A stretch of 64,000 bases of DNA from M55B127 sp034521955 (GCA_034521955.1 JAXHLT010000003.1:682001-746000), one strand, 5' to 3'; shown: positions 54,404 to 64,000, numbered from the stretch's first letter. The notes: generated from the letters alone by a model not told the origin. Made by a program: numbers and translations.

Positions 54404-55694
54404 TTTGTGCACTTCCTGGTTTAAGTAAAAAATGAGTAGTAAGTTCAACTTTTTTTGCCACTTCAATAATATCTTCTCTTTCAACTTGTTTAATTGAATT
54501 AATTACATAGTTTAAAGAATCCTTTTTACCATTTATTAGTCCCAATAAAAAAGCATCTACTATACTGTGGTTGTTATCACTTAATGTCTTATATCTGTTG
54601 ATTAGTTTCTTTTTAGACCAGTTTAAATTTTTATCATCAAATTTACCATCAGACATTTCTGTAAGCTTTTCTCTAATAATATCTTTTACAGTCTGATAGT
54701 CTTTAATGTCAATTCCAGCATTAATTAAAATCAAACCCTTTGTAGACTCTAATCTGGTATTTATATAGTATGCTAAGCCACGCTCTTCTCTTATAGTACT
54801 AAATAGTTTTGAATGGCTAAAACCACCCAGCATACCGTTATATACTATCAAGGCAAAGTATAGGGGATGATTTCTTGTAATTGGAACTCTGATTCCAGCA
54901 CAAAGTTTGGACTGGGTAACTTGGTCTTCTTCTTCAATCTCTATATTCTCAAATCCATCAACTTTTAATGTAGTATTGTTGATCGGAAGATTTTTATTGC
55001 GTTCATAACTAAATTTGTTATTAACATATTCATAAACATCTTTATGATTACCAACATCACCAATAACAAAAATTTCGATAGGGCTTTCTTTTAATACCTT
55101 TTTAAAATACTGATAAAGATTTTCATTAAGGCTTTTTTCTAGGCCTTTTAATGTTCCCAGAGTGTAGAGGGAAAAGTCCTCCCCTCTACACATTTCCTGG
55201 TAACATCTTTCTATAACATAACTATTTTTATCATTCTTTAATGATAGAATTTTCTCTTCAAGAAAATTATGACCTTTGTCGATAAATTCCTTTTTATAGT
55301 CTCCATCTTCTAAAAGAGGATTAAAAAGCATTTCAAAGAGGAAATCAACTGAACTTTTTAGAAGATTTTCTTTGGTGTTAACAAACTTATCATTAATAAC
55401 TTCAATAGAAAACCTTAAAAGTTGATTTTCACCTCTTCTGGCCACTGATACATTTAAGTCTGCACCATATAGAGCATCTAATCTTTTTGAAATATCTAAG
55501 TTTGTAGGATATTGATTAGTCCCTCTATATAATATATAGGGTATCAGAGCATTTTTAGATACATCTGTTTCATCATTTAAAGGCCTTATTAGATCAATTT
55601 GTATATAGTTTGTTTTGAACTTATCAGTATTATTTATATATACATCTATATCATTTTCTGTTTTATATTCATTAAATTTACTTGCTTTTAACAT
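54393..55694 (-). CDS. M16-like protein without zinc site (YmfF-like)
   Basis: A 433-residue insulinase-fold protein with the family segments YRGTNQYPTNLDISKRLDALYGADL and GGFSHSKLFSTIREERGLAYYI, but no HxxEH motif at the expected place. It is therefore a non-catalytic partner, as in other YmfF/YmfH pairs of Firmicutes. ATG start; 18 bases after the UPF0182 gene. Confidence 0.9.
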   Translation of the reverse strand: MLKASKFNEYKTENDIDVYINNTDKFKTNYIQIDLIRPLNDETDVSKNALIPYILYRGTNQYPTNLDISKRLDALYGADLNVSVARRGENQLLRFSIEVINDKFVNTKENLLKSSVDFLFEMLFNPLLEDGDYKKEFIDKGHNFLEEKILSLKNDKNSYVIERCYQEMCRGEDFSLYTLGTLKGLEKSLNENLYQYFKKVLKESPIEIFVIGDVGNHKDVYEYVNNKFSYERNKNLPINNTTLKVDGFENIEIEEEDQVTQSKLCAGIRVPITRNHPLYFALIVYNGMLGGFSHSKLFSTIREERGLAYYINTRLESTKGLILINAGIDIKDYQTVKDIIREKLTEMSDGKFDDKNLNWSKKKLINRYKTLSDNNHSIVDAFLLGLINGKKDSLNYVINSIKQVEREDIIEVAKKVELTTHFLLKPGSAQNDI

Positions 55695-55711
55695 ATTACA
55701 TTCCCTTCAAC

Positions 55712-58496
55712 TTATTGTACTACTTCTTGTTCTAATTTTTCACTAGTATTTTTAAGTTCTTCAAGTATTTGATTTAAACGTTCTAAGCGTTCACCATACT
55801 CCTGCCATTCTCCTTGTCTTAATAAATCTTGAGCTTCCTGATATACTTCAAATGCTCTTGTAGCAAGCCCTTTTATATTTCCAGGCAGTTCAGTATCTAA
55901 ACCAGGAATAGCTTCATCAGTTGTTTGAACTTCGCCTTCTTCACCTTCCTGTACACCAAATACTGCTTCAAGTGCTTGTTCAAGATTTTCACGCATTACA
56001 ATCTGTCCACCATAAGCAACAATTACTCTTTTAAGTTCAGGTAATTCACTGGTTTCAGCCTGTAAGTATAGAGGTTCTACATAAAGTATTGATCTCTCAA
56101 TAGGTATTACTAATAGGTTACCTCTAATTACACGTGAACCTCTTTGACTCCAAAGACTTAACAGTTGTGAAATATCTGAATCCTGATCAATCCTGGACTC
56201 AATTTGGCTAGGTCCATATACTAAAGTGTCTTTTGGGAATTGGTAAAGTATTAATTCACCGTAATTATCACCATCTGAACGACCAGCCATCCATGATATC
56301 ATATTATTTCTTGTAGCAGGTGTAAATGGAAGCATCAAGATGAATTCTTGGTCATCACTTCCAGGTAAATTACTAGTTATATAATATGGTTCCATTTTAA
56401 CTGTATTTCCAGCATAGTTCTCATTTGGTACATTCCACAAGTCTTCTTTATTATAAAAGACTAAAGGATCTTTCATATGATATGTGGCATAAAGATTCAG
56501 CCTGAATTCTAAATAGATCTTTTGGATACCTTATATGTGCTCTTAAATCTTCCGGCATTTGATCTCCATCAACAAAAATATCCGGGAAGATCTTTTGATA
56601 GGTTTTTGCCAAAGGATCACTATCATCAATTACATAAAAGTCCATATCACCATTATAGGCATCTATTACAACCTTTACTGAGTTTCTAATATAGTTAACT
56701 GAGTTATTAATTGGTTCTGAATAGGGATATCTGTTTGTTGTTGTATAAGCATCCTGTATCCAATATAGCTTTCCTTCTGAAACAACTAAATAAGGATCAC
56801 TATCATACTGTAAAAATGGAACAGCTTTTCTTACTCGCTCATTAATATTTCTGTAATACATGATTCTACTATCAGTATTAATATCACTATTTAGCATAAA
56901 CTTAAGATTATTGAACCTTAAAGCATAAATAGCTTTCTTGAAAAATCCACCCATTGGTACTCCACCATTACCATCATAATTTACATATATATTATTATCA
57001 CCCTGTGGATAATGAAATTCAGTAGAATCAGTATTAGCAATTACATAGTTATCTGTTTTTTCACCATAATAGATAGAATTGTTATTTAATTCTATATTAA
57101 CATTGACTTTTGTAGGGATATCCTGCATGAAAAACTCAGGCATTCCTTCAGAAGTTAATCTATTAGAAGGGCTCATTACTACCCCATAACCATGAGTATA
57201 CTTTAATTTCTGATTAATCCAGGTTTGAGCCTGACCAGATAGTAAGTCCTGGTTCATCTCACGGGCTGATAACATAACCTGTCTATACTCACCATCAATA
57301 TTATATCTATCAACATCTACATTTTGAAATTGATAGTACTGTCTTAATGACTGAATCTGATTATAGGTTGTAAGAAGTGGTCTTGGATCCCATAATCTGA
57401 TGTTTTTAATTGTTTCACTATTTTTTTCTAAGTCCTCTGTAGTAAGTCCATTGTCTACATTAAAGTCAGTTTGTTCAATATTATCTAAACCATAAGCCTT
57501 TAAGGTCATCTCAATATTATAACCTATATATTCATCTTCACGGTTTATTTCATTTGGTTCAACCTGGAATCTTTGGACAAATCCAGGATATATTCCACCA
57601 AATATTAATGAAGTTACTAACCAAATTCCTAATCCCCAGGCAAGTATCTTGTAATTTTTTTTAAATAGACTGACTAACAAACCTACTGCTACAGCTATTG
57701 CAATGAAAAATAATATTTTTAAACCTAATAGATTTGCATTTATATCAGTATAACTTGCTCCAAATGCTACTCCTCTTGGAGAATACAATAATTCATACAT
57801 TGCAATTCTATAATCCCAGGCTTTTAAAAGTAAAAAGCCGGATAATAATATTGTAATATGGCTTTTAGCCCGGTTGGATAACTTCATTTTCATCTCTGAG
57901 AACGAACTTATTCCAGAAGCAATAAAGTAGATTACTCCAACCACCACAATAGTTAGTATTATTAACACCATGGCCATCTCTTTAATAAAACTATAAAATG
58001 GTAAACTAAACACATAAAATGCTATATCTCTACCAAAGATTGGGTCTGTAGTTCCAAATGGAGTTTGGTTGAAATATTTTAAAACTATTTTCCAAAGCTC
58101 AGCACTTACAGAACTAAATAAAAATCCTAAAACTATACTTACAGCAAGATAAATCCAGTTTAGTTTCTTTTTAGTTAACCAGTTTAAAAAGTTTTTGTTT
58201 CCATCTTTAAATAAAGACTCAACATTTTCACTTTCTACTCTTTCTTCATTAAAGTACTTATTAAATATTTTCTTTGTAAAAGAAAGGTTAACATAAACAA
58301 ATACAGCAAAGACTAGACCAATTAGAATTCTTAAGCCGAAATTGGAGAAAAACATTAATAAGAATGCTTGTAGATAACCTACACTATCAAACCAGGCCCA
58401 TTCTGTAAAGAAATTGGCACCTGTAAAGACTGCAATTAATAATGCAACTAAAATTATAATGAATGATGTAAAAATATATCTAAATCCTTTTTTCAA
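55712..58496 (-). pseudogene. UPF0182 (COG1615) membrane protein, one frameshift
   Basis: A protein of about 925 residues. Residues 1-320 hold seven helices (FRYIFTSFIIILVALLIA at the start). The extracellular family domain follows (YTHGYGVVMSPSNRLTSEG, PQGDNNIYVNYDGNGGVPMGG, HIRYPKDLFRIQAE). The frame breaks at the TTT of 56491-56493; with one T fewer it continues ESYATYHMKDPLVFYNKEDLW to the C-terminus (LEQEVVQ). It is either a sequencing indel or a recent break. The function of UPF0182 is unknown. TTG start after AAGGGAG. Confidence 0.85.
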
Positions 58497-58511
58497 TTAA
58501 AACACTCCCTT

Positions 58512-59795
58512 CTAGAGGTACTTCTTTGAAATTTTATTTATATTTTTATATACTTCTTGTTCATCGATCGTTATTAACTTCCTGTTTTCCATAAGAACTT
58601 CACCATTTACAATCACAGTATCTACATCACCACCATTACCAGCGTAGAATATATTTGATAGATAATTATAGGAGGGATACTGGTGTGGTATATTTTTAGT
58701 ATCTATTAATACCAGATCAGCCAGATAACCTTCCTTGATTTCACCTAAATTTGAATAACCTATAATTTGAGCTGCATTTAAGGTTAACATTTTTAAGTTG
58801 GCTTCAATCGGTAAAACTCTAGGATCTCCGGTTGATACTTTTTGTAAATAAGAACCTATTCTTGCTTCTTCAATTAAATCCAAGTTATTATTACTAGCAG
58901 CACTATCAGTTCCATATGAGACATTTATATCATTATCTAATAGTTCACTTATAGGAGCAATTCCACTGCTTAACTTCATATTACTTGATGGATTATATAC
59001 AACCCCCACATTTTTCTTTTTAAGTAATTTAATATCCTTATCATTAACATAGACACAATGTGGAGCAATAATATCATTATCTAATAAACCGATATCTTCC
59101 AATAGTTGAACTGTAGTTGTATTATAATTATCTTTTATTATATTAACCTCATCTTCTGTTTCACTAACATGAATATTAACTAAAAGATCATTTTCTAAAG
59201 CAGCATTACTAACTTCTTTTAAATATTCTGGAGTACAGGTATAGGCAGAATGTGGTGCCATACAGGTCTTAATTCTTCCCTCTGCTTTGTTATTATACTC
59301 TAAAGCAAACTCTAATGAATTGTTTAGACCTTCAAGACCGTCATTTTCTTCTATTAGACCCTCACCCAAAACAGCTCTTATACCAGATTTCTCAACAACT
59401 TCTGCTACTTTATCCATGTGAAAATACATATCAGTGAAGGTAGTGGTTCCGGTTTTGATCATTTCTAAAACCGCTAACATAGCTCCCCAATATATATCTT
59501 TTTCAGTTAGTTTTGCTTCTGCTGGCCATATTTTATCTTTCAACCATTTATCTAAAACCAAGTCATCAGCATAACCTCTTAAAATTGACATTGAACTATG
59601 AGTATGATTATTTATAAGACCAGGTAAAACAACTTTATTCCTACAGTCAATAATTTTATCAAAATTATGCTTATCTATATCAATCTCTTTTAGTATTTTA
59701 TCAATTTTACGATCAGTTATTATTACATGATTAAACATATTTAAATCTTGGTTTGGACTATATATTTCTTTAATATCTTTTAATAAGATACTCAT
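58512..59795 (-). CDS. mtaD: 5-methylthioadenosine/S-adenosylhomocysteine deaminase
   Basis: Zn-dependent amidohydrolase of 427 residues. Metal ligands are visible in NNHTHSSMSILRGYADD, VNIHVSETEDE, APHCVYV and SYGTDSAASNNNLD. It deaminates MTA/SAH or related adenosines to the inosine forms. The tail carries the usual composite beta-sandwich segment LADLVLIDTKNIPHQYPS. ATG start; 18 bases after pgsA. Confidence 0.92.
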   Translation of the reverse strand: MSILLKDIKEIYSPNQDLNMFNHVIITDRKIDKILKEIDIDKHNFDKIIDCRNKVVLPGLINNHTHSSMSILRGYADDLVLDKWLKDKIWPAEAKLTEKDIYWGAMLAVLEMIKTGTTTFTDMYFHMDKVAEVVEKSGIRAVLGEGLIEENDGLEGLNNSLEFALEYNNKAEGRIKTCMAPHSAYTCTPEYLKEVSNAALENDLLVNIHVSETEDEVNIIKDNYNTTTVQLLEDIGLLDNDIIAPHCVYVNDKDIKLLKKKNVGVVYNPSSNMKLSSGIAPISELLDNDINVSYGTDSAASNNNLDLIEEARIGSYLQKVSTGDPRVLPIEANLKMLTLNAAQIIGYSNLGEIKEGYLADLVLIDTKNIPHQYPSYNYLSNIFYAGNGGDVDTVIVNGEVLMENRKLITIDEQEVYKNINKISKKYL

Positions 59796-59812
59796 CTTTT
59801 ATCTCCTCAAGT

Positions 59813-60322
59813 TTAAAGACTTTTATACGCGTTTCTGATATAATCTAAAGCTGAGATAATATTTAATGGAATAACAACATAATATAAAAGCATATCAATA
59901 AATGTTAGGTCTAATAAACTTGCTGCAATTGCAAAGTACAACAAAAAAACTGAAGATTTTCCCAAAAGAGTAGGTTTTATTAAATCTCTACCCATTAAAT
60001 ACATTATTCCAGAACCAAATAATACAAAAACCTCTCTAGTTAATAATGTTATAGAGATGATCTTAGGAATTACATTCATATAGATTAAGACAACTAAAAT
60101 ACTGATTAATGTTAATTTATCAGCTAATGGATCCAGAAGTCTTCCTAAGTCTGTTACCATATTATATTTTCTAGCTAGATAACCGTCAAAAAAATCTGTA
60201 AGACCAGATATAGAAAAAATAATACCACTTATTATATATTCTCCTTTAAGGAAAAAATATAAATAAACTGGTATTAACAGTAATCTAACTACAGTTAACA
60301 TATTAGGATAATTGAATATCAT
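59813..60322 (-). CDS. pgsA: CDP-diacylglycerol-glycerol-3-phosphate 3-phosphatidyltransferase
   Basis: Membrane enzyme for phosphatidylglycerol synthesis, 169 residues. The CDP-alcohol phosphotransferase motif is GLTDFFDGYLARKYNMVTDL and GRLLDPLADK, i.e. D-x2-DG-x2-AR-x8-G-x3-D-x3-D. Opening FNYPNMLTVVRLLLIPVYLY is also typical. It follows the 100-residue zinc-ribbon-like gene. Confidence 0.93.
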   Translation of the reverse strand: MIFNYPNMLTVVRLLLIPVYLYFFLKGEYIISGIIFSISGLTDFFDGYLARKYNMVTDLGRLLDPLADKLTLISILVVLIYMNVIPKIISITLLTREVFVLFGSGIMYLMGRDLIKPTLLGKSSVFLLYFAIAASLLDLTFIDMLLYYVVIPLNIISALDYIRNAYKSL

Positions 60323-60345
60323 ATAGACCTCCCGGCTGTCATATA

Positions 60346-60648
60346 CTATTTATTAAAATCATCTTCGGTAAGAAACTTCCCATTTTCAATTGCTTTGTTA
60401 ATAATATTATAATTCCTATCAAATTGAACATCAATAATAACATTATTATAACATTTATCACAAACAATTACTTTATGTATCTGATATTCACCTTCTACAT
60501 TATCATCATAATTTTTTTGAATATCATAACCTTTTCTTAAAACAATTCTCATCTTATTACCACATTTATTATCTTCAATATATAAGTTAACAATCTTAGA
60601 ATCAGAGGAAGGTGTGAACATTTTTTTGAACTTATCAAATATACCCAT
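60346..60648 (-). CDS. Hypothetical 100-residue protein with possible zinc ribbon
   Basis: A small soluble protein I do not recognise by name. Two cysteine spots, DNKCGNKM (about residue 28) and VCDKCYNN (about 63), could bind one zinc, and the strand pattern suggests a ribbon. Its N-terminus MGIFDKFKKMF is amphipathic and could touch the membrane. It lies between the ferritin and pgsA genes. No function can be given. Confidence 0.75.
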   Translation of the reverse strand: MGIFDKFKKMFTPSSDSKIVNLYIEDNKCGNKMRIVLRKGYDIQKNYDDNVEGEYQIHKVIVCDKCYNNVIIDVQFDRNYNIINKAIENGKFLTEDDFNK

Positions 60649-60687
60649 CTAAACAACCTCCATACTTTTATTTTGAATTAATTTAGA

Positions 60688-60732
60688 TAAAAATATGCCA
60701 TGAGTTCCTTAATTGGAAAACTCATGACATAT
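60688..60732 (-). terminator. Intrinsic terminator after the ferritin gene
   Basis: Minus-strand TCATGAGTTTTCC pairs with GGAACTCATGGCA (CATGAGTT/AACTCATG stem), followed by ATTTTTAT. Confidence 0.8.
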
Positions 60733-60750
60733 TATCAATGATATTATCCT

Positions 60751-61272
60751 TTATTCACTATCTTCAGAATATTCGGCTGTATCAATCATTCTATTTGATA
60801 GCTCACTATCTAACATAAAGATACCATGTCCGGAATCTCCAATTCTTTTTAACTTATTAACTATTTCATCTGCAGAAGCTTCTTCTTCAACCTGTTCATC
60901 TATGAACCATTTCAAGAAAGAAGCAGTTGCATGATCTTTTTCTTCAAGAGCTAAATCATATAAATTATTGATTCTTTCAGTTACCTTTGTTTCGTGTTTA
61001 TATGCTTCTTCAAATACTTTAGTGGGTGATTCCCAATCATTTTTTGGGGTTTCAATTCCATCTAATTTTACTCTTCCACCACGTTCATTAATATAGTTAA
61101 AGAATTTATGAGCATGTAAAAGTTCTTCTTGAGCTTGTACATGCATCCAGTTTGCAAATCCAGTTAAATCTTGATCTTCAAAATAAGCTTCCATTGCATA
61201 ATATAAATAACCAGAGTAAATTTCTGCATTTATCTGTTCATTTAATTGTTCTTCCATTTTCTTGCTTAACAT
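60751..61272 (-). CDS. ftnA: Bacterial non-heme ferritin
   Basis: Iron-storage protein of 173 residues. Ferroxidase ligands are present in QINAEIYSGYLYYAMEAYFED (Glu18-type), HVQAQEELLHAHKF (EExxH) and FIDEQVEEEASADEIV. No heme methionine or Dps features. ATG start with AGGAGGG. Single-gene unit with its own terminator, at the end of a string of unrelated genes. Confidence 0.95.
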   Translation of the reverse strand: MLSKKMEEQLNEQINAEIYSGYLYYAMEAYFEDQDLTGFANWMHVQAQEELLHAHKFFNYINERGGRVKLDGIETPKNDWESPTKVFEEAYKHETKVTERINNLYDLALEEKDHATASFLKWFIDEQVEEEASADEIVNKLKRIGDSGHGIFMLDSELSNRMIDTAEYSEDSE

Positions 61273-61330
61273 TAATATCCCTCCTAATAATAATTCCTAT
61301 TCATATTTAAATTATAACTTAATTTGCTAT

Positions 61331-61810
61331 TTATTGCAAGAATTCCAAATCCTGATTTTTTAAAGGATTACGTCTTTTTAAAAACTGTATTAACGGGTAT
61401 CCTAAAAGGAATACAACTACTGCTTCACTAAAAGATATTTGTACTACAGTTAACCAATATGGAATACCAAAAAGTAAATGTAAATAGATACTAATTAAAA
61501 ATCCATTTAAAACTATGGGGCTTAAATATGCTAGAAAAGAATCTCTGAAATAATAAGTACCATAAGCAGCAAGTAAGGTTACTAAACTACCACCGATAAT
61601 ATCAACCATACCAAGTCCACCTAAAATATTTGAAAGCAGTACTCCGATAAATAGAGCTGGAATCGCTTCAGGATAAAGTATAGGTAATACTGTTAATGCT
61701 TCAGAAGCCCTAAACTGTAAGGGACCAAAACTTACAGGAGATAATATATATGTTATTATAACATAAAGTCCAGCTATTAAAGCTCCTCTTGTAAGATACT
61801 TAGTATTCAT
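61331..61810 (-). CDS. queT: QueT-family queuosine-precursor ECF transporter
   Basis: Membrane protein of 159 residues and about five helices, QueT family (S component of an ECF importer of queuosine precursors). Marks are FGPLQFRASEALTVLPILYPEAIPAL and SNILGGLGMVDIIGGSL. The ATG at 61810 is placed after GAGTGG; the preceding in-frame part overlaps rnhB and has no better site. No preQ1 riboswitch is seen, as the gene is coupled to rnhB. Confidence 0.9.
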   Translation of the reverse strand: MNTKYLTRGALIAGLYVIITYILSPVSFGPLQFRASEALTVLPILYPEAIPALFIGVLLSNILGGLGMVDIIGGSLVTLLAAYGTYYFRDSFLAYLSPIVLNGFLISIYLHLLFGIPYWLTVVQISFSEAVVVFLLGYPLIQFLKRRNPLKNQDLEFLQ

Positions 61811-62621
61811 TAAAACCACTCTTTCTTTTATAATCACTCACTATTTTATAGGAAAATCTATGGTAAGGACAAGGTCCATCACTCTCTATAGCAGAGATAT
61901 GTTCCTGTGTTCCATACCCTTTATTACTTAAAAAATTATATGTAGGATAACTTTCATGTAATTCATCCATTATTCTATCCCTAGTAACTTTAGCTATTAT
62001 CGAAGCTGCACTAATTGAATTAATCTTTAAATCACCACTAATAACAGCTTCCTGCTCACAGTTAATCTCTGGTATCTTTTGGTTGCCGTCAACTAATACA
62101 AATCCAGGATCATAATTAAGGTCTTCAATAGCTCTTCTCATTGCCAAAAATGTTGCTTGATGAATGTTCATCCGATCAATTATGGTATTACTAACGATTC
62201 CAATTCCAACCGAGACTGCCTGTTCTAAAATTATATCAAAAAGCCGTTCTCTTTCAGATAGACTAATTTTTTTTGAATCGGTTAAACCTAAAATGGGTTT
62301 TGAGGTATCTAGTATTACAGCTGAAGAAACTACAGGTCCTGCTAAAGGACCCCGACCTGCTTCATCTATACCGGCTATGTATTCAAAACCTTTTTTTTCA
62401 TATTTTTTTAATATCTCATTTTGTTTTTGCCACATTTTTTGTTTTTTTATTTTTTTTCTCTTTTTGTTATGAATTCTTTCAGCTATCTTATTTACACCTT
62501 TTCTACTGTCATTTTCTAAACTATTAATAATACCAGAATCAATTTGCTCAACATCATCATACTTGTCTATATATACTTTAATTTCTTTTATGGTCTTTTC
62601 ATTAAAATTCAAAATGATCAC
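61800..62621 (-). CDS. rnhB: Ribonuclease HII
   Basis: Removes RNA from RNA-DNA hybrids, 273 residues. Active-site motif GIDEAGRGPLAGPVVSS (Asp-Glu) and SIIAKVTRDRIMDEL are present, with the later Asp in VLVDGNQK. A lysine-rich N-terminal extension of about 75 residues is typical of Firmicute RNase HII. Start could be GTG at 62621 or TTG three codons later; both overlap the end of rbgA. Confidence 0.94.
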   Translation of the reverse strand: MIILNFNEKTIKEIKVYIDKYDDVEQIDSGIINSLENDSRKGVNKIAERIHNKKRKKIKKQKMWQKQNEILKKYEKKGFEYIAGIDEAGRGPLAGPVVSSAVILDTSKPILGLTDSKKISLSERERLFDIILEQAVSVGIGIVSNTIIDRMNIHQATFLAMRRAIEDLNYDPGFVLVDGNQKIPEINCEQEAVISGDLKINSISAASIIAKVTRDRIMDELHESYPTYNFLSNKGYGTQEHISAIESDGPCPYHRFSYKIVSDYKRKSGFNEY

Positions 62622-63462
62622 TTCCAGTTATCTCAAGGGATAGCCTACCTAAAACACCTTTTTTATAGTCATTAACAAGGTGTTTAGCTGCTCTATTGCG
62701 GTCTATCTTTCCACCACTCATTAAACAACCCCTTTTTTTACCAATTTTAGGTAAAATATCATAAGGATGTTCACCTTCATATATATCAATCTCATAATAC
62801 TCACTAATTGCATCAATTTTTTTAAGTTGGTCTAAAAACTTTAATAATTTATATGCTGCCAGCTCTGTATCAACTTTTTTTAATTCAATAGCTCCAGTTA
62901 AGACTAATTTATAGGCTGTTTCTTCATTATCAGCTTTTGGAAAAAGTATACCCGGCATATCAAGAAGTTCAATATTTTTTGAAACTTTAATCCACTGTTT
63001 TCCCCTAGTAACACCTGGTGTATTACCTGTTCTAGCAGAAGACTTACCTGTCAGTGCATTTATAATCGCTGATTTACCCACATTAGGGATTCCAATTACT
63101 ATTGCTCTAATCGGTCTTTGGTTTATACCTTTATTTAACCTTTTTTCATTAATCTCTTCCTGCTTTTTCTCCATTAAATTAATCAAGTTTTTCATACCCG
63201 ATTTTTTTACGGCATTCATCTTAATTGCTTTAACATATTTTTCAATCTCACTAACCCATTGGTCTGTTATATTTTTTTCAGCCAAATCTTTTTTATTTAA
63301 TATTAATATCTTTTCTTTGTCTTCTGTTATTTCTTTAAGTTCTTTATTATGGCTGGATTTTACTATTCGTGCATCTAGTACTTCTAATACTAAATCAACA
63401 TTTTTTAAGTTTTCTTTTAATACCCTTTTAGCTTTTGCCATATGACCGGGATATATGTTCAT
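62602..63462 (-). CDS. rbgA: Ribosome biogenesis GTPase YlqF/RbgA
   Basis: Circularly permuted GTPase for late 50S assembly, 286 residues. The G4 motif LNKKDLA comes before G1 GIPNVGKSAIIN and G3 DMPGIL, the permuted order. The start NIYPGHMAKAKR is the family signature. The ATG at 63462 has AGAGGTG six bases upstream; the GTG before it is part of that site. It overlaps rnhB and follows rplS, a standard order. Confidence 0.95.
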   Translation of the reverse strand: MNIYPGHMAKAKRVLKENLKNVDLVLEVLDARIVKSSHNKELKEITEDKEKILILNKKDLAEKNITDQWVSEIEKYVKAIKMNAVKKSGMKNLINLMEKKQEEINEKRLNKGINQRPIRAIVIGIPNVGKSAIINALTGKSSARTGNTPGVTRGKQWIKVSKNIELLDMPGILFPKADNEETAYKLVLTGAIELKKVDTELAAYKLLKFLDQLKKIDAISEYYEIDIYEGEHPYDILPKIGKKRGCLMSGGKIDRNRAAKHLVNDYKKGVLGRLSLEITGSDHFEF

Positions 63463-63520
63463 AATCTTCACCTCTTAACTTTCACCTATAAATTATTAAA
63501 ATTTCTAAATAAAATAAATT

Positions 63521-63550
63521 AAAGGGTGCTGGAAAATTCCCTCACCCTTT
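63521..63550 (-). terminator. Inverted repeat between rplS and rbgA
   Basis: Minus-strand AAAGGGTG pairs with CACCCTTT around a loop with inner GGGAATTTTCC. The T tract after it is broken (AATTTATTTT), so it is a weak terminator or processing site that would lower rbgA relative to rplS. Confidence 0.55.
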
Positions 63551-63565
63551 AAAAGTTCTCTTATA

Positions 63566-63907
63566 CTATCTTTTTTCTTTGATACGAGCTTTTTTACCTC
63601 TTCTTTCTCTAAGGTAATATAATTTAGCTCTTCTTACATCCCCTTTTCTTAAAACTTCGAACTCTTTAATTTTAGGAGAATGTACTGGGAATGTTCTTTC
63701 AACTCCTACACCGTGAGAAAACTTTCTAACCGCAAAGGTCTCAGTTGAGCCGCTACCTTTTCTTGATATTACAACTCCTTCATACTGCTGAAGTCTTTCT
63801 TTACCACCTTCAACAACTTTTACCTTCAAACGAACAGTATCACCGGCGATAAATTCTGGTATATCGTCTCTCATGTTTTCCTTATTTATGTTGTCGATAA
63901 TATTCAT
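63566..63907 (-). CDS. rplS: 50S ribosomal protein L19
   Basis: Ribosomal protein of 113-114 residues, full length. Clear family run: IPEFIAGDTVRLKVKVVEGG, QYEGVVISRKGSGSTETF and RAKLYYLRERRGKKARIKEK. Two ATGs stand side by side (63910 and 63907); the second is seven bases from AGGAGG and is chosen. Confidence 0.97.
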   Translation of the reverse strand: MNIIDNINKENMRDDIPEFIAGDTVRLKVKVVEGGKERLQQYEGVVISRKGSGSTETFAVRKFSHGVGVERTFPVHSPKIKEFEVLRKGDVRRAKLYYLRERRGKKARIKEKR

Positions 63908-63951
63908 CATCGTACCTCCTTTCAGAAACTTAAAGTAATCTTTAATATTTA

Positions 63952-64000
63952 TTAGGACAGAAGTCTATCCATTATTATTGAAGCTGCACTTCTGACCGAA
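63952..64000 (-). CDS. Partial RNA methyltransferase-like C-terminus
   Basis: Only the last 15 codons are in the window: SVRSAASIIMDRLLS and a stop. This tail matches the end of the SAM-dependent RNA methyltransferase family (PF09936-type) that usually lies between trmD and rplS. The short length keeps the call tentative. Confidence 0.4.
   Translation of the reverse strand, partial: SVRSAASIIMDRLLS

Noticed and set aside
61811..61840. preQ1 riboswitch ahead of queT
   Set aside because: queT overlaps the end of rnhB, so there is no leader to hold it.
1..64000. CRISPR arrays, insertion sequences, prophage genes or rRNA
   Set aside because: No direct-repeat array, transposase, integrase, phage structural gene or rRNA stretch was seen on either strand.

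Overview
This window is one stretch of an AT-rich (roughly one-third GC by eye) genome of an anaerobic, amino-acid- and betaine-reducing bacterium of the Firmicutes/Halanaerobiaeota type. It shows several low-GC Firmicute traits: strong AGGAGG ribosome sites, TTGACA-17-TATAAT promoters, frequent GTG/TTG starts, and glycine, lysine and FMN riboswitches. It also carries Na+-coupled and betaine transporters. The oligopeptide-type binding protein has a signal peptide but no lipobox cysteine, which fits a diderm (Halanaerobiales-like) cell better than a classical Gram-positive. The species cannot be fixed from the window alone. Almost every gene is on the minus strand; the plus-strand genes are a pirin, mgtE, one TetR regulator and a small HAD nucleotidase.

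Layout. 1-4.5 kb: a GntR-controlled peptide/nickel-type ABC importer (frameshifted regulator, binding protein, two permeases, partial sugar-isomerase-like gene). 4.7-14.2 kb: an unrecognised 377-residue protein, pirin, MgtE, a small cupin, a split COG0701 permease with its TetR regulator, a ThiF-like E1 enzyme, and a GAF-PAS-GGDEF-HD-GYP signalling gene broken by several frameshifts. 14.3-35.3 kb is the heart of the window: a contiguous selenocysteine plus glycine/betaine reductase region. Read in the direction of transcription it holds yedF-selD-DUF3343; a tandem glycine riboswitch followed by grdX-trxA-grdE-grdA-grdB; grdA-grdI-grdH and a BCCT betaine transporter; a divergent TetR gene; and trxB-trxA-grdC-grdD-(class V aminotransferase)-selA-selB-tRNA-Sec. 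Both grdA copies, grdB, grdH and selD contain an in-frame UGA and are read here as selenoproteins.

How it works together. Betaine (BCCT) and glycine are reduced by their substrate-specific B components (GrdIH and GrdEB). The acetyl group passes through the selenoprotein GrdA to component C (GrdCD), giving acetyl phosphate. Electrons come through TrxB/TrxA. SelD, SelA, SelB and tRNA-Sec supply selenocysteine, and YedF, DUF3343 and the NifS-like enzyme probably handle selenium. The glycine operon is switched by a glycine riboswitch. The betaine operon has a palindromic operator in its promoter spacer that is repeated exactly upstream of a redox-active C_GCAxxG_C_C protein gene at 39 kb.

35.4-64 kb is mostly housekeeping and transport: M23 peptidase, TrmL, an MBL hydrolase, a TDT transporter, RibU with an FMN riboswitch, SpoIID-like protein, an NhaC-family transporter with a lysine riboswitch, PhoH, Nth, a nucleoside kinase, QueG, the MetP/MetS transporter, two M16 peptidase-like proteins, a frameshifted UPF0182 protein, MtaD, PgsA, ferritin, QueT and the rnhB-rbgA-rplS cluster. 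Several frameshifts (GntR, HD-GYP, SelA, UPF0182), mostly in short homopolymers, suggest either gene decay or uncorrected indels in the assembly; this matters most for selA. No insertion sequence, CRISPR array or rRNA gene was seen.
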